Shown here: piece by piece, positions 1 to 8,619 of the stretch
Layout: the number at the start of each line of letters is the position of its first letter
Position numbering within the stretch: the stretch's first letter is position 1
Assembly (NCBI GenBank): GCA_902776835.1
Contig: CACYRK010000002.1
Span: 1 to 64,000 of the forward strand
DNA from: an uncultured Bacteroidales bacterium
GTDB lineage: Bacteria; Bacteroidota; Bacteroidia; Bacteroidales; Muribaculaceae
DNA length: 64,000 nt
Direction: 5' to 3'
Made by a program: the position numbers and the translations under genes
Notes under the pieces: generated by a model
What the model saw: the letters and a program-made list of their open reading frames with translations, nothing else
Database searches by the model: none
Told to the model about the DNA's origin: nothing

Positions 1-154
1 TGCGACTTGCAACCGCCTCAATCAACCCAAGGCCCTTTTTCGAAATTGGCCGTTATCTTGTTTATAATAAACATGTTGTAGGGCTGTTGAAAATTTTTAT
101 CGGACAACAATAATAGCCTTTTAGCCTTTATAGCATCAATAGTTTCTATCGAGG

Positions 155-194
155 AAAAAATATGGGCGGGAAACCGCGGTGGTTTCTCGCCCAT
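155..194 (-). terminator. Rho-independent terminator after mmdB
   Basis: An inverted repeat (ATGGGCG/CGCCCAT extended by GAAACC/GGTTTC) is followed on the minus strand by a T-rich run. It lies just past the mmdB stop and closes the decarboxylase operon. The first 154 bases of the window show no gene I can support. Confidence 0.8.
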
Positions 195-214
195 AGTGTG
201 TGTTGTGCGGGGGA

Positions 215-1369
215 TTATCCCAGGAAGCCGAGCAGCACGCCGGCAGCCACTGCCGAGCCAATCACGCCAGCCACGTTCGGGCCCATGGCGTGCATCAGCA
301 GGTAGTTGCTGGGATCGGCTTTCAGGCCCTGGTCGTTGCTAATGCGTGCTGCCATTGGCACAGCGCTTACGCCGGCGTTGCCAATGAGCGGGTTCAACTT
401 CTTGTGCTTGGGCAGGATGAGGTTGAAGATCTTCACGAAAAGAACACCCGATGTCGTGGCAATGATAAATGCCATGAAACCAAGGGCGAAAATCTTGATA
501 GTCTCAATAGTGAGGAACTCCGAAGCCTGTGTCGAAGCACCCACAGTCATACCCAAGACAATGGTAACCATGTCGGTCATGGCGTTGCTTGCGGTCTTGG
601 CCAGACGAGTGGTTACACCACTTTCACGGAGCAAGTTACCGAAGAACAACATACCGAGCAGTGGCAGGCCGCTGGGCACAAAGAAGCAAGTGAGGATAAG
701 ACCCACAATGGGGAATATGATCTTCTCGGTTTGCGAAACCTTGCGGGCGGGCTTCATGCGGATGAGACGCTCCTTCTTGGTGGTCAGCAGTCGCATGATG
801 GGCGGCTGAATCACAGGCACGAGTGCCATGTAACTATAGGCCGATACCGCAATAGCACCCATAAGGTTGGGGGCCAGTTTCGACGAGAGGAAGATAGCCG
901 TAGGACCGTCGGCACCGCCAATGATGGCGATGGCACCTGCTTGGTCGGGCATGAAGCCCATTGCCAGAGCCACCATGTAGGCACCAAAGATACCAAACTG
1001 TGCAGCAGCACCAACAAGCATCAACTTGGGGTTGGCGAGCAGCGCCGAGAAGTCGGTCATAGCACCAATGCCCAAGAAAATCAGCGGGGGATACCAGCCT
1101 TGCCGCACACCTTGATACAGGATGTTCAGCACCGAGCCTTCCTCATAGATGCCGATTTCGTTGCCTGGCTGGAAAGGAATGTTGCCGATAAGGATACCGA
1201 AACCAATCGGCACCAGCAACATTGGCTCGAAATCATGCTTGATGGCGAGGTAGATGAAAAGCAGACCCACGCCGAGCATAATCAGGCTCTCGGGCGACAA
1301 CGTCACGTTGTAGAAGCCCGTGAAGTGCCAAAATTGCTCCAGGTTTTGTGCAATATTTAATAGTACCAT
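215..1369 (-). CDS. mmdB: Sodium ion-translocating decarboxylase beta subunit (MmdB/OadB family)
   Basis: This 384-residue integral membrane protein is the Na+ channel subunit of biotin-dependent decarboxylase pumps; it removes CO2 from carboxybiotin while exporting Na+. It is strongly hydrophobic throughout and carries family segments such as GGADGPTAIF (about residues 150-160) and the C-terminal GNAGVSAVPMAARISN. Full family length. It is the last gene of the mce-mmdA-oadG-mmdC-mmdB operon and starts 4 nt after the biotin carrier stop. The methylmalonyl-CoA substrate is inferred from the mce and mmdA neighbours rather than from this protein. Confidence 0.95.
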   Translation of the reverse strand: MVLLNIAQNLEQFWHFTGFYNVTLSPESLIMLGVGLLFIYLAIKHDFEPMLLVPIGFGILIGNIPFQPGNEIGIYEEGSVLNILYQGVRQGWYPPLIFLGIGAMTDFSALLANPKLMLVGAAAQFGIFGAYMVALAMGFMPDQAGAIAIIGGADGPTAIFLSSKLAPNLMGAIAVSAYSYMALVPVIQPPIMRLLTTKKERLIRMKPARKVSQTEKIIFPIVGLILTCFFVPSGLPLLGMLFFGNLLRESGVTTRLAKTASNAMTDMVTIVLGMTVGASTQASEFLTIETIKIFALGFMAFIIATTSGVLFVKIFNLILPKHKKLNPLIGNAGVSAVPMAARISNDQGLKADPSNYLLMHAMGPNVAGVIGSAVAAGVLLGFLG

Positions 1370-1373
1370 AATA

Positions 1374-1808
1374 TTAAGCGATAATCATAATAGTGGTACC
1401 CTCTTGAACCGACTCTTCGAGAGTAACGTTAATTGATTTAACCACACCGTCTTTGCCTGCGTGAATCTCGTTGCCCATCTTCATGGCCTCAAGGATGCAA
1501 ACTACATCGTTGGCCTTGACTTGCTGGCCTTCCTTCACGTGGAGTTCCTTGATAACGCCGGGCAGTGGCGATGCGATAACAAATTCACCGGCGGCTGCAG
1601 CAGGCTTGGCTGCGGCAGGTTTGGCAGCGGGAGCAGGGGCGCTGCTGCTCGGAGCCACTCTCTTAACAACAGGCTTGGCTGCCTTTTCTTCTTCGAGTTC
1701 AACAGTGTAGGGCACACCGTTTACCTCGATGGTAGCGAGGTTGTTTTCAATGTCACCAACATTTACTTTGTATTCGTGACCATTGATTTTATATTTATAT
1801 TCTTTCAT
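1374..1808 (-). CDS. mmdC: Biotin carrier subunit of methylmalonyl-CoA decarboxylase
   Basis: This 144-residue protein carries the biotin that shuttles carboxyl groups from the alpha to the beta subunit. Residues about 1-45 form the N-terminal part, an Ala/Pro/Lys linker follows (about 50-75), and a biotinyl/lipoyl domain fills the C-terminus. The biotinylation motif EAMKMGNE places the modified lysine at about K110. The gene lies between the OadG-like gene and mmdB, both close by, which supports cotranscription. Confidence 0.95.
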   Translation of the reverse strand: MKEYKYKINGHEYKVNVGDIENNLATIEVNGVPYTVELEEEKAAKPVVKRVAPSSSAPAPAAKPAAAKPAAAAGEFVIASPLPGVIKELHVKEGQQVKANDVVCILEAMKMGNEIHAGKDGVVKSINVTLEESVQEGTTIMIIA

Positions 1809-1834
1809 TGATAAAACAAATTAAATGTTAGTGA

Positions 1835-2848
1835 TTAATGATTCTCATGAAGTTCGGGGCGCGGAAGAAGCAGGTTGCCCTTTGAACCCCATGCGCTGCG
1901 ATTCTCGTGACTGCGGTCGAATGTGAGAATGCCGCTTTCCTCGTCGTGAGCGTTGAGGTGCTGATAAAGCGCCATGCAGATTGCGGCGATGGCTTCGTCG
2001 TTGTCGCCACCTTCGCTGCCGGCACTAAGAGCGGCGGGCTGCTCAACAGTTTCCTCTTCCTCTTTCTTCTCATTGGCAGTAAATGCCTTTCCAAACAGTT
2101 TGAAAAGAATGTACAGCAAGAGCAAGGCGATGAACACTACACCCATCGACATCAGGGTGAGTTTCCAACCGATGCCATCTTCTTCTTTGAACATGGCAAC
2201 GTTGTTGTTGACGGGGCGTGCGTTGAATTTGCCAGGAGTGATGGCTTTTTCAACCGACGAGCCGTCGCGCACTTCCCAATCCTTGTCGATAAACTTGTGT
2301 TCACCGTGAAGGTCGATATCATCTTCGTTGCAGCGTGCATACGACTGGTTGGGGAGAAGGTTGCCCGGAATAGTCACTTCGTCAACAAGGTCACCATTCA
2401 CGTCGTACAGGGCAACGTATTGTCCCGGAGCGAGAGTGAACGGCAGGTGGAATGTGCCAGCAGCAGGGTTGCCGTCGGCGCAGAACACCACATGTGAGCG
2501 AGGTTTGACCTTGGTCGCTAAATCACCGCGTGGAATCTCAATGATTCCATCTTTGTTGGTTTTGCAGAGTTCGAGCAGCACTTGATTGGTCTTGCTCTTG
2601 GGGACTCCGGCTAACTGCTTGTCGATGAAATCTTTGGCCAGCGTGGTGATAAACATCTTTTCGATGCCATTGGTGCCGTAAGATGCATTGAAAATCTCAA
2701 TCCATCCTGCGCGGTCGCCATTTTGGTCAACATAGTTGCTGTCTTTTTGCACAGCGACTTCGTTGATGCGCAAGTCCATGCGTCCTTGTGCAAACGCCGT
2801 CAAGCAGGCGACAACAGCAATCAGTGTCAATAATATTTTCTTATTCAT
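1835..2848 (-). CDS. OadG-family gamma subunit with N-terminal lamin-tail-like domain
   Basis: The chosen 337-residue start (MNKKILLTL) begins a clear signal peptide ending near AFAQG; the frame is open further upstream but overlaps mmdA. Residues about 26-210 (LRINEVAV..., RAGWIEIFNA, GQYVALYDVNG, TPGKFN) resemble a lamin tail domain. One membrane span sits at about 227-250, followed by an acidic KKEEEE stretch, the usual OadG arrangement. OadG subunits anchor the alpha subunit to the membrane. The extra domain should lie outside the cytoplasm. The family call rests mainly on topology and operon position. Confidence 0.8.
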   Translation of the reverse strand: MNKKILLTLIAVVACLTAFAQGRMDLRINEVAVQKDSNYVDQNGDRAGWIEIFNASYGTNGIEKMFITTLAKDFIDKQLAGVPKSKTNQVLLELCKTNKDGIIEIPRGDLATKVKPRSHVVFCADGNPAAGTFHLPFTLAPGQYVALYDVNGDLVDEVTIPGNLLPNQSYARCNEDDIDLHGEHKFIDKDWEVRDGSSVEKAITPGKFNARPVNNNVAMFKEEDGIGWKLTLMSMGVVFIALLLLYILFKLFGKAFTANEKKEEEETVEQPAALSAGSEGGDNDEAIAAICMALYQHLNAHDEESGILTFDRSHENRSAWGSKGNLLLPRPELHENH

Positions 2849-2870
2849 TTTAAAAATCGTTGAATAGGAA

Positions 2871-4484
2871 TTACAAAGGAATGTTGCCGTGCTTCTTGGC
2901 CGGATTGACGTACTTCTTGGTGCGGAGTTGCTCCAGAGCGCGGATGATGCGGAAGCGAGTGTTGCGAGGCTCAATCACGTCGTCGATGTAGCCATATTTC
3001 GCAGCATTGAACGGCGTGCAGAACAGGTCGTTGTACTCTTGCTCCTTCTCAGCGATGAATTTCTTGTTCTCCTCGAGGATTTGAGCGGCTTTAGCCTCGT
3101 CGCCGGCTTCCTTGGCAGCGGCGGCTTCGGTCTTGGCAGCCTTCATTTCCTTGGCATAGAGAATGCCGGCAGCGCCAGCGGCACCCATCACAGCGATTTC
3201 TGCGCTGGGCCATGCGTAGTTCATGTCGCCACGCAACTGCTTGCAACTCATCACGATGTGGCTACCACCGTAACTCTTGCGCAGGGTGACGGTGACTTTG
3301 GGCACTGTGGCCTCGCCGTAGGCGTAGAGCAACTTGGCACCGTTGAGGATAACGGCGTTGTACTCTTGTCCTGTACCGGGAAGGAATCCGGGCACGTCGA
3401 CGAGAGTGACCAGAGGAATGTTGAACGCATCGCAGAAGCGAACAAAGCGTCCACCCTTCTTCGAGGCGTTGACGTCGAGCACGCCTGCCATGTGCTGGGG
3501 CTGGTTGGCAATCACACCCACACTCTGGCCATTGAAGCGAGCAAAGCCCACGATGATGTTCTTGGCGAACTCTCGGTGAACCTCGAGGAACTCACCGTTA
3601 TCAACGATGGCGCCAATCACGTCGTACATATTGTAAGGATCGTTGGGGCTCTCGGGAATGATGGCGTTGAGGGCGTCCTCCATACGGTCGATGGGGTCGT
3701 TGCACTCGACGCGGGGCGCCTCTTCCATGTTGTTCGACGGCATGTAACTCAGCAGTCGCTTGATGGTCTCAATCACCTCTTCCTCGGTGTCGCATGCAAA
3801 GTGGGTAACACCACTCTTCTGAGCATGCACGGTAGCACCACCCAGTTGCTCTTGGGTTACGTCCTCGCCAAGCACGGTCTTAACCACGGCGGGACCGGTA
3901 AGGAACATGAACGAGGTGCCCTTGGCCATCAGGGTGAAGTCGGTGAGGGCAGGGGAGTATACGGCACCACCGGCGCAGGGGCCGAGGATTGCCGAAATCT
4001 GTGGCACCACGCCACTTGCGTCGATATTGCGTTGGAAAATCTCGGCATATCCGGCCAGCGAGTTGATGCCCTCGGGGATGCGTGCGCCACCCGAGTCGTT
4101 AAGGCCAATAACAGGTGCGCCCTGCTTCATGGCAAGATCCATGACCTTGCACATCTTCCACGCCATTGCCTCGCCCAGCGAGCCACCGGTTACGGTGAAG
4201 TCTTGTGCAAAAACATATACTAAGCGTCCGTCGACGGTGCCATAGCCAGTTACCACACCATCGCCGAGGAACGACTTCTTCTCCTGACCGAAGTTTGTGC
4301 AGCGATGGCGCACAAACATGTCGAGTTCTTCAAAACTGCCAGGATCCAGGAGCATATTAATTCTCTCGCGGGCAGTGTATTTGCCCTTGTCATGCTGCTT
4401 GGTGATAGCCTTCTCTCCGCCACCCAGACGTGCCTGGGCACGCATGTCGATGAGTTGTTGGATTTTTTCGAGTTGTTTACTCAT
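2871..4484 (-). CDS. mmdA: Methylmalonyl-CoA decarboxylase alpha subunit (carboxyltransferase)
   Basis: This 537-residue acyl-CoA carboxyltransferase moves the carboxyl group of (S)-methylmalonyl-CoA to biotin. It shows the crotonase-like carboxyltransferase signatures GGSLGEAMAWKM, NDSGGARIPEG, GPCAGGAVYSPA and VDVPGFLPGTGQE. An Ala/Glu/Lys-rich helical insert lies at about residues 440-485, which makes it slightly longer than typical family members. It follows mce closely. With the membrane and biotin subunits it would form an Na+ pump on the succinate-to-propionate route. Propionyl-CoA carboxylase beta is the alternative, made less likely by the mmdB neighbour. Confidence 0.93.
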   Translation of the reverse strand: MSKQLEKIQQLIDMRAQARLGGGEKAITKQHDKGKYTARERINMLLDPGSFEELDMFVRHRCTNFGQEKKSFLGDGVVTGYGTVDGRLVYVFAQDFTVTGGSLGEAMAWKMCKVMDLAMKQGAPVIGLNDSGGARIPEGINSLAGYAEIFQRNIDASGVVPQISAILGPCAGGAVYSPALTDFTLMAKGTSFMFLTGPAVVKTVLGEDVTQEQLGGATVHAQKSGVTHFACDTEEEVIETIKRLLSYMPSNNMEEAPRVECNDPIDRMEDALNAIIPESPNDPYNMYDVIGAIVDNGEFLEVHREFAKNIIVGFARFNGQSVGVIANQPQHMAGVLDVNASKKGGRFVRFCDAFNIPLVTLVDVPGFLPGTGQEYNAVILNGAKLLYAYGEATVPKVTVTLRKSYGGSHIVMSCKQLRGDMNYAWPSAEIAVMGAAGAAGILYAKEMKAAKTEAAAAKEAGDEAKAAQILEENKKFIAEKEQEYNDLFCTPFNAAKYGYIDDVIEPRNTRFRIIRALEQLRTKKYVNPAKKHGNIPL

Positions 4485-4518
4485 TGTGTTGTTGTGTTAT
4501 CGATTGTGTGGAAAATTC

Positions 4519-4935
4519 TTATTGAGGTTTCTCGCAAAGTTCGAGCAGAGCACCGCAAGTGGTCTTGGGGTGCAAGAAAGCGATGTTCAGGCCTTCGGCG
4601 CCACGGCGCGGAGCCTTGTCGACTACGCGGCCGCCCTTCTCCTGCACCTCGGCAAGAGCGTTGGCAACACCGTCCTCAACGGCAAATGCCACGTGCTGGA
4701 TGCCACCACGGCCTCCGTTCTTCTCGATGAACTTGGCGATTGCGCTCTCGTCGCTTGTGGCCTCGAGCAACTCAATCTTCGTCTGGCCCACCTGGAAGAA
4801 GGCGGTGCGGACATGCTGGTCCTCAACCTCCTCGATAGCAAAGCACTTAAAACCCAGTAAATTCTCGTAGAACGGTATTGCCTCGTCCAGGCTGGTCACG
4901 GCGATACCCACGTGTTCGATGTGTGAAATCTTCAT
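4519..4935 (-). CDS. mce: Methylmalonyl-CoA epimerase
   Basis: This 138-residue glyoxalase-fold (VOC) enzyme interconverts (R)- and (S)-methylmalonyl-CoA. Visible family elements are IEHVGIAV at the N-terminus (metal-ligand His), GGIQHVAFAV in the middle and KTTCGALLELC near the end. It is the first gene of the methylmalonyl-CoA decarboxylase operon and has a promoter-like element about 60 nt upstream. It would convert the (R) isomer made by methylmalonyl-CoA mutase into the decarboxylase substrate. Confidence 0.95.
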   Translation of the reverse strand: MKISHIEHVGIAVTSLDEAIPFYENLLGFKCFAIEEVEDQHVRTAFFQVGQTKIELLEATSDESAIAKFIEKNGGRGGIQHVAFAVEDGVANALAEVQEKGGRVVDKAPRRGAEGLNIAFLHPKTTCGALLELCEKPQ

Positions 4936-4996
4936 GATTCTTTTGTATTAAAAAGTTATTGTTTGTTGTTGAAATTTCGTGTTACAAAATTTGGTG

Positions 4997-5004
4997 CAAA
5001 GGTA
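4997..5004 (-). promoter_or_regulatory. Probable mce operon promoter (-7 element)
   Basis: On the minus strand this reads TACCTTTG, a perfect match to the Bacteroidetes -7 consensus TAnnTTTG, about 60 nt ahead of mce. The expected -33 position reads TTAG, one mismatch from TTTG. Confidence 0.6.
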
Positions 5005-5009
5005 CTGAT

Positions 5010-5224
5010 TTTTTGCGGGAAATGCTAAGCATTTGCTGAAAATATTGTGAATATCAGCCCACCAATGTTGAAAGAATGTTTAACCCGCCAAACCACAAAT
5101 TAACCCGCCAAACTGCAACTCAACCTGATTGGGCCGTTTATCAACCATAAATTCAACAAATTACACCAATTGCCTTTCGCTGATAATGGGCTTAATGTCA
5201 ACAAATTAAACGAATTAAACAAAT
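5010..5224. other. Intergenic stretch without a supported gene
   Basis: No convincing coding frame is seen. It is A/T-rich and contains two close copies of TTAACCCGCCAAAC and several AACAAATTA-type words. It lies between the mce promoter and the terminator of the dTDP-sugar operon. Confidence 0.5.
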
Positions 5225-5257
5225 AAAAAAGTTGGAGCGACATATCGCCCCAACTTG
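5225..5257 (-). terminator. Terminator of the dTDP-sugar operon
   Basis: The stem GTTGG.GCG/CGC.CCAAC is followed on the minus strand by TTTTTTA. It lies downstream of the Sel1 remnant and would end transcripts from rfbB through the cupin genes. Confidence 0.75.
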
Positions 5258-5316
5258 TATCATTCTCAACGGATTATATCGCATTTGCTGCGCAGAACCC
5301 CGCATAATGTTATTCA

Positions 5317-5490
5317 TTAATACCCAAGCCTCTTAAGCGCTTTTTGGGCGTATTCATCACCTTTCTCCGCTGCTTTGCGAAACCAATAAGCAGCTTGGCT
5401 ATAGTCTTGCTTTACCCCATGACCAAAATAATAACAATAACCAAAAATGTTTTGTGCTGGAGTTTCATTGAGATAATTGTGTTGATTCGG
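5317..5490 (-). pseudogene. Sel1-like repeat remnant (3' fragment)
   Basis: Directly after the stop of the upstream cupin gene, and in the same frame, the minus strand encodes about 57 residues containing one textbook Sel1 repeat (YYFGHGVKQDYSQAAYWF followed by RKAAEKGDEYAQKAL) and then a stop. There is no start codon or signal sequence. I read it as the surviving C-terminal end of a Sel1-repeat protein whose 5' part was lost. Its codons remain intact, so the loss may be recent. Confidence 0.7.
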
Positions 5491-5928
5491 TTATTGTTTG
5501 CCGGCTGTTAGGTGGCGGAACTCGGCGTAGTCGCGAGTATAGTCGCGTTCGTCGTAGTGCTCGCTGGCCAGGCACAGGCACACCGAGCCCGAGGAGAAGT
5601 TCTCCAGCACTCGCCAGATGCCGGGCACGATGAACAGGCCCTGGTAGGGGCGGTTGAGCGTCACGCGCCGCGTGTTCACGCCGTCGTCGAGCACCACGTC
5701 GAAACTGCCGCTGATGGCCACCAGCAGTTGTTGCAATTTGCGGTGAGAGTGCCCGCCACGGGCCTCGCCACCAGGGATGTCGTAGATGTAATAAGTGCGG
5801 GCAATGTCGAATGGGATAGGGTTGTGGTTCTCCACAACGGTGAGGTTGCCGTTGGCGTGGTGGTGCTTGTCAAGTTCGATAATGCGGCATTGACTCACCC
5901 TCGACTGCATATAGGTGTCGTTATCCAT
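5491..5928 (-). CDS. fdtA: FdtA/QdtA-type dTDP-4-keto-6-deoxyhexose 3,4-ketoisomerase
   Basis: This 145-residue cupin belongs to the WxcM/FdtA/QdtA family, which moves the keto group of dTDP-4-keto-6-deoxyglucose from C4 to C3. The active-site block YYIYDIPGGEARGGHSH keeps both conserved histidines (H60, H62), and the barrel follows with [11 protein letters not shown]. It overlaps the preceding cupin gene by 8 nt and is last in the rfbB-rfbA-cupin-cupin series. The exact product sugar cannot be assigned because no aminotransferase is nearby. Confidence 0.85.
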   Translation of the reverse strand: MDNDTYMQSRVSQCRIIELDKHHHANGNLTVVENHNPIPFDIARTYYIYDIPGGEARGGHSHRKLQQLLVAISGSFDVVLDDGVNTRRVTLNRPYQGLFIVPGIWRVLENFSSGSVCLCLASEHYDERDYTRDYAEFRHLTAGKQ

Positions 5929-6328
5929 TTTTCAACTGTAAGTATTCATCGAAGTCCTCGATGTAGTCGGCAGGGTCATAGAGTTCGCTCGAGAGGACGT
6001 AGACCACCGAATTGGTTGAGAAATTGTCGATTTTGCGCCAAGTCATGGGCGGCACATACAGCGCGTAGTAGCCGCGCGCCATGTGGTAGCGCGTTTCCTT
6101 CACGCCGTCGTGAAGCACAACATCGAAACTGCCCGAGAGGGCGATAATCACCTCCTGCTGCTGGCGGAAGGCGTGGCCGATGCGGTACATGCCGCCTGGC
6201 ACGTCGTAAATCCAGTAGGCGCGCTTTATGGCAAACGGCACATGGCCTTCGCTCTCGATAAACGACAGGTTGCCACGCGGGTCGCTGACCTTTGGCAGTT
6301 CGAATATGTGCGGCTCACTAAATGCCAT
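5921..6328 (-). CDS. FdtA-like cupin paralogue with altered active site
   Basis: This 135-residue cupin is a clear paralogue of its downstream neighbour ([28 protein letters not shown]). At the catalytic site the first His is kept (H52) but the second is Phe (F54). It may therefore be a different isomerase, a structural partner of the intact copy, or inactive. It overlaps rfbA by 11 nt and the second cupin by 8 nt, which points to coupled translation. Confidence 0.85.
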   Translation of the reverse strand: MAFSEPHIFELPKVSDPRGNLSFIESEGHVPFAIKRAYWIYDVPGGMYRIGHAFRQQQEVIIALSGSFDVVLHDGVKETRYHMARGYYALYVPPMTWRKIDNFSTNSVVYVLSSELYDPADYIEDFDEYLQLKNG

Positions 6329-7199
6329 TCTGTGCCAACTTGATAAGATATTGCCCGTAGTGGTTCTTGGCCATTGGCTCGGCGAGAGCGAGCAACTGCT
6401 TGGCGTCGATCCAGCCTTTGCGGAACGCTATTTCTTCGAGTGCCGCAATTTGTACACCCTGCATGGTTTCGATGGTTTGGATGAAATTCGATGCGTCGAG
6501 CATGCTTTCCGACGTGCCCGTGTCGAGCCAGGCGAAGCCGCGGCCCAACGTCACCACACGCACGCGGTCCTGCTGCAGATACTCTTGGTTGACCGTCGTG
6601 ATCTCCAGTTCGCCACGTGCCGACGGCTTGATGTGCTTTGCCACCTCTATCACGTCGTTGGGGTAGAAGTAGAGGCCGGTCACGGCATAGTTCGACTTGG
6701 GCTGGTCGGGCTTCTCCTCGATGCTGGTGGCGCGCCCGTTGTCGTCGAAGGCCACCACGCCAAAGCGGTTGGGGTCCTTCACCGCGTAGGCAAAGAGTGT
6801 GGCGCATTGCTCGGCGTCGGTCTGTGCCACGGCGTTCATAAGCATCTTGGTGAAACTCTGGCCGTAGAAGATGTTGTCGCCAAGAACCAGGCACACACTG
6901 TCGTCGCCAATGAACTCCTCGCCGATGATAAAGGCTTGCGCCAAGCCCTCGGGGCGGGGCTGCTCGGCATAGGTGAATTTCACGCCCATTTCCTCGCCGG
7001 TGCCCAGCAGGCGCTTGAACATGGGCAGGTCGTGCGGTGTGGAGATAATCAAAATCTCACGGATGCCGGCCAGCATCAGCACCGAGATGGGGTAGAACAC
7101 CATCGGCTTGTCGTAGATGGGAATCAACTGTTTTGATATGCCACGCGTCACAGGGTAAAGGCGTGTGCCTGAGCCTCCTGCAAGTACTATTCCTTTCAT
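6318..7199 (-). CDS. rfbA: Glucose-1-phosphate thymidylyltransferase
   Basis: This 293-residue nucleotidyltransferase makes dTDP-glucose from dTTP and glucose-1-phosphate. The N-terminal [16 protein letters not shown] is the nucleotide-binding signature, followed by [15 protein letters not shown] and [27 protein letters not shown] lies in the sugar-binding half. Full family length. It supplies the substrate for RfbB, encoded just upstream across a repeat-filled spacer. Confidence 0.97.
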   Translation of the reverse strand: MKGIVLAGGSGTRLYPVTRGISKQLIPIYDKPMVFYPISVLMLAGIREILIISTPHDLPMFKRLLGTGEEMGVKFTYAEQPRPEGLAQAFIIGEEFIGDDSVCLVLGDNIFYGQSFTKMLMNAVAQTDAEQCATLFAYAVKDPNRFGVVAFDDNGRATSIEEKPDQPKSNYAVTGLYFYPNDVIEVAKHIKPSARGELEITTVNQEYLQQDRVRVVTLGRGFAWLDTGTSESMLDASNFIQTIETMQGVQIAALEEIAFRKGWIDAKQLLALAEPMAKNHYGQYLIKLAQNGI

Positions 7200-7202
7200 C
7201 GT

Positions 7203-7310
7203 ATCTGAAAAATTTAATCAGTTATCTGTAATCCAAAATCAGAATCAGAAATCAAAATCAGAAATCAGAATCTGTCATCTGTTATCTGTCATCTGTTATC
7301 TGCAATCGAT
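7203..7310. repeat. Heptanucleotide repeat tract between rfbB and rfbA
   Basis: The spacer is built from degenerate 7-base units: ATCAGAA-like units first, then ATCTGTY units. It is non-coding and sits inside a probable operon. The same unit family occurs at 8620-8706 and 17316-17352. Confidence 0.8.
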
Positions 7311-8510
7311 TTATCGATTGCCATACATTTCGTCGTAGTAGCGCTGATAGTCGCCGCTGGTCACGCTCTTCACCCAGTCTTGGTGGTCGAGGTTCCAGCG
7401 AATGGTCTTCTCGATGCCCACAGCGAATGGTGTCTCGGGATACCACCCCAGTTCGCGCGCAATCTTCGTCGGGTCGATGGCGTAGCGCATGTCGTGGCCC
7501 GGACGGTCGGTGACATATTCGATAAGGCCGTCGTTGATGTCGTCAATACTGCATTTCAGCAGACTTTGGTACTGCGGCTCCTCGCGCATGATGCGGGCAA
7601 TGATGGCAATCACCTGGCGCACGATGTTGATGTTGCTCTCCTCGTTGAAGCCGCCGATGTTGTACACCTCGCCGATGCGCCCATTACGCAGCACCATGTC
7701 GATGCCCTTGCAGTGGTCCTCGACGTAGAGCCAGTCGCGCACATTCTCGCCCTTGCCGTACACAGGCAGTTTCTTGCCCTCAAGTATGTTCTTGATAATA
7801 AGCGGGATGAGTTTCTCGGGGAAGTGGTAGGGGCCGTAGTTGTTGCTGCAGCGCGTTATGTTCACGGGCATGCCGTAGGTCTCGTGATAGGCCATCACAA
7901 TCAGGTCGGCGCTGGTCTTCGAGGCCGAGTAGGGCGACCGTGGAGCCAGCGGCGTGGTCTCGGTAAAGAACTGGCGGCCGTAGGTCTTGAGGTCGCGACG
8001 GCCCTCAATCACGCGGGCCACCTCGTCGCCCACTGCGAGCGGCTGCGGCTCGTCGAAGTCCTTGCTCAGCGAGCCGTACACCTCGTCGGTGGAAATTTGC
8101 AGAAATTTCTTCCCGGCCTTGTAGACGTTGTGCCCGGCAGCATCCTTGCCCTCAAGCCACGCGTGGCGTGCGCAGTCAAGCATGTTTTGCGTGCCCAGGA
8201 TGTTGGTCTCGAGAAACAGACGAGGGTTGGTGATGCTGCGGTCCACGTGGCTCTCGGCGGCGAAATTCACGATATAGTCCACGTCGTGCTCGGCGAGCAG
8301 CCGTGTGATGAGTTCGCGGTCGCCCACGTCGCCGCGCACCATCGTCACGTTATCACGCTCAATCTCGTCCTTGATCGAGCCCAGGTTGCCAGCGTAGGTC
8401 AGCGCGTCGACAATCACCACGTTGATGTCATTGCCGTAGCGTCCAAGAATGTATTTCACAAAGTTCGAGCCGATAAATCCAGCGGCTCCCGTAACTAAAT
8501 AGGTTGTCAT
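7311..8510 (-). CDS. rfbB: dTDP-glucose 4,6-dehydratase
   Basis: This 399-residue extended short-chain dehydrogenase produces dTDP-4-keto-6-deoxyglucose. It has the NAD-binding GAAGFIGSNFVKYIL at the N-terminus, NFAAESHVDRS, the catalytic STDEVYGSL (Thr/Asp/Glu) and YSASK (Tyr/Lys). It is the first gene of the dTDP-sugar operon and is preceded by a well-matched promoter. rfbC and rfbD, needed for rhamnose, are absent here. Confidence 0.97.
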   Translation of the reverse strand: MTTYLVTGAAGFIGSNFVKYILGRYGNDINVVIVDALTYAGNLGSIKDEIERDNVTMVRGDVGDRELITRLLAEHDVDYIVNFAAESHVDRSITNPRLFLETNILGTQNMLDCARHAWLEGKDAAGHNVYKAGKKFLQISTDEVYGSLSKDFDEPQPLAVGDEVARVIEGRRDLKTYGRQFFTETTPLAPRSPYSASKTSADLIVMAYHETYGMPVNITRCSNNYGPYHFPEKLIPLIIKNILEGKKLPVYGKGENVRDWLYVEDHCKGIDMVLRNGRIGEVYNIGGFNEESNINIVRQVIAIIARIMREEPQYQSLLKCSIDDINDGLIEYVTDRPGHDMRYAIDPTKIARELGWYPETPFAVGIEKTIRWNLDHQDWVKSVTSGDYQRYYDEMYGNR

Positions 8511-8535
8511 CGGTGTTACAAATTATTTCAATCTG

Positions 8536-8567
8536 CAAAGATAACCATTCTTTTTGTCATTTCCAAA
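8536..8567 (-). promoter_or_regulatory. rfbB promoter
   Basis: The minus strand reads TTTG, 20 nt, TATCTTTG, a full match to the Bacteroidetes promoter. The -7 element is about 26 nt from the rfbB start codon. Confidence 0.8.
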
Positions 8568-8619
8568 CCCAATGCCCAATGCTCATGCATAAAGCACAAT
8601 GCATAATGCGTAATGTGCA

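Noticed and set aside
200..1360. Long open frame on the plus strand opposite mmdB (386 codons)
   Set aside because: It is antisense to a clear gene and its His/Gln/Glu-rich translation matches no family; an artefact of codon bias. Similar long antisense frames opposite mmdA, rfbB, ackA, pta, ileS, topB, nspC and dsbD were rejected for the same reason.
1835..4484. Oxaloacetate decarboxylase operon
   Set aside because: The alpha subunit is of the acyl-CoA carboxyltransferase type and mce is the first gene, which fits methylmalonyl-CoA, not oxaloacetate.
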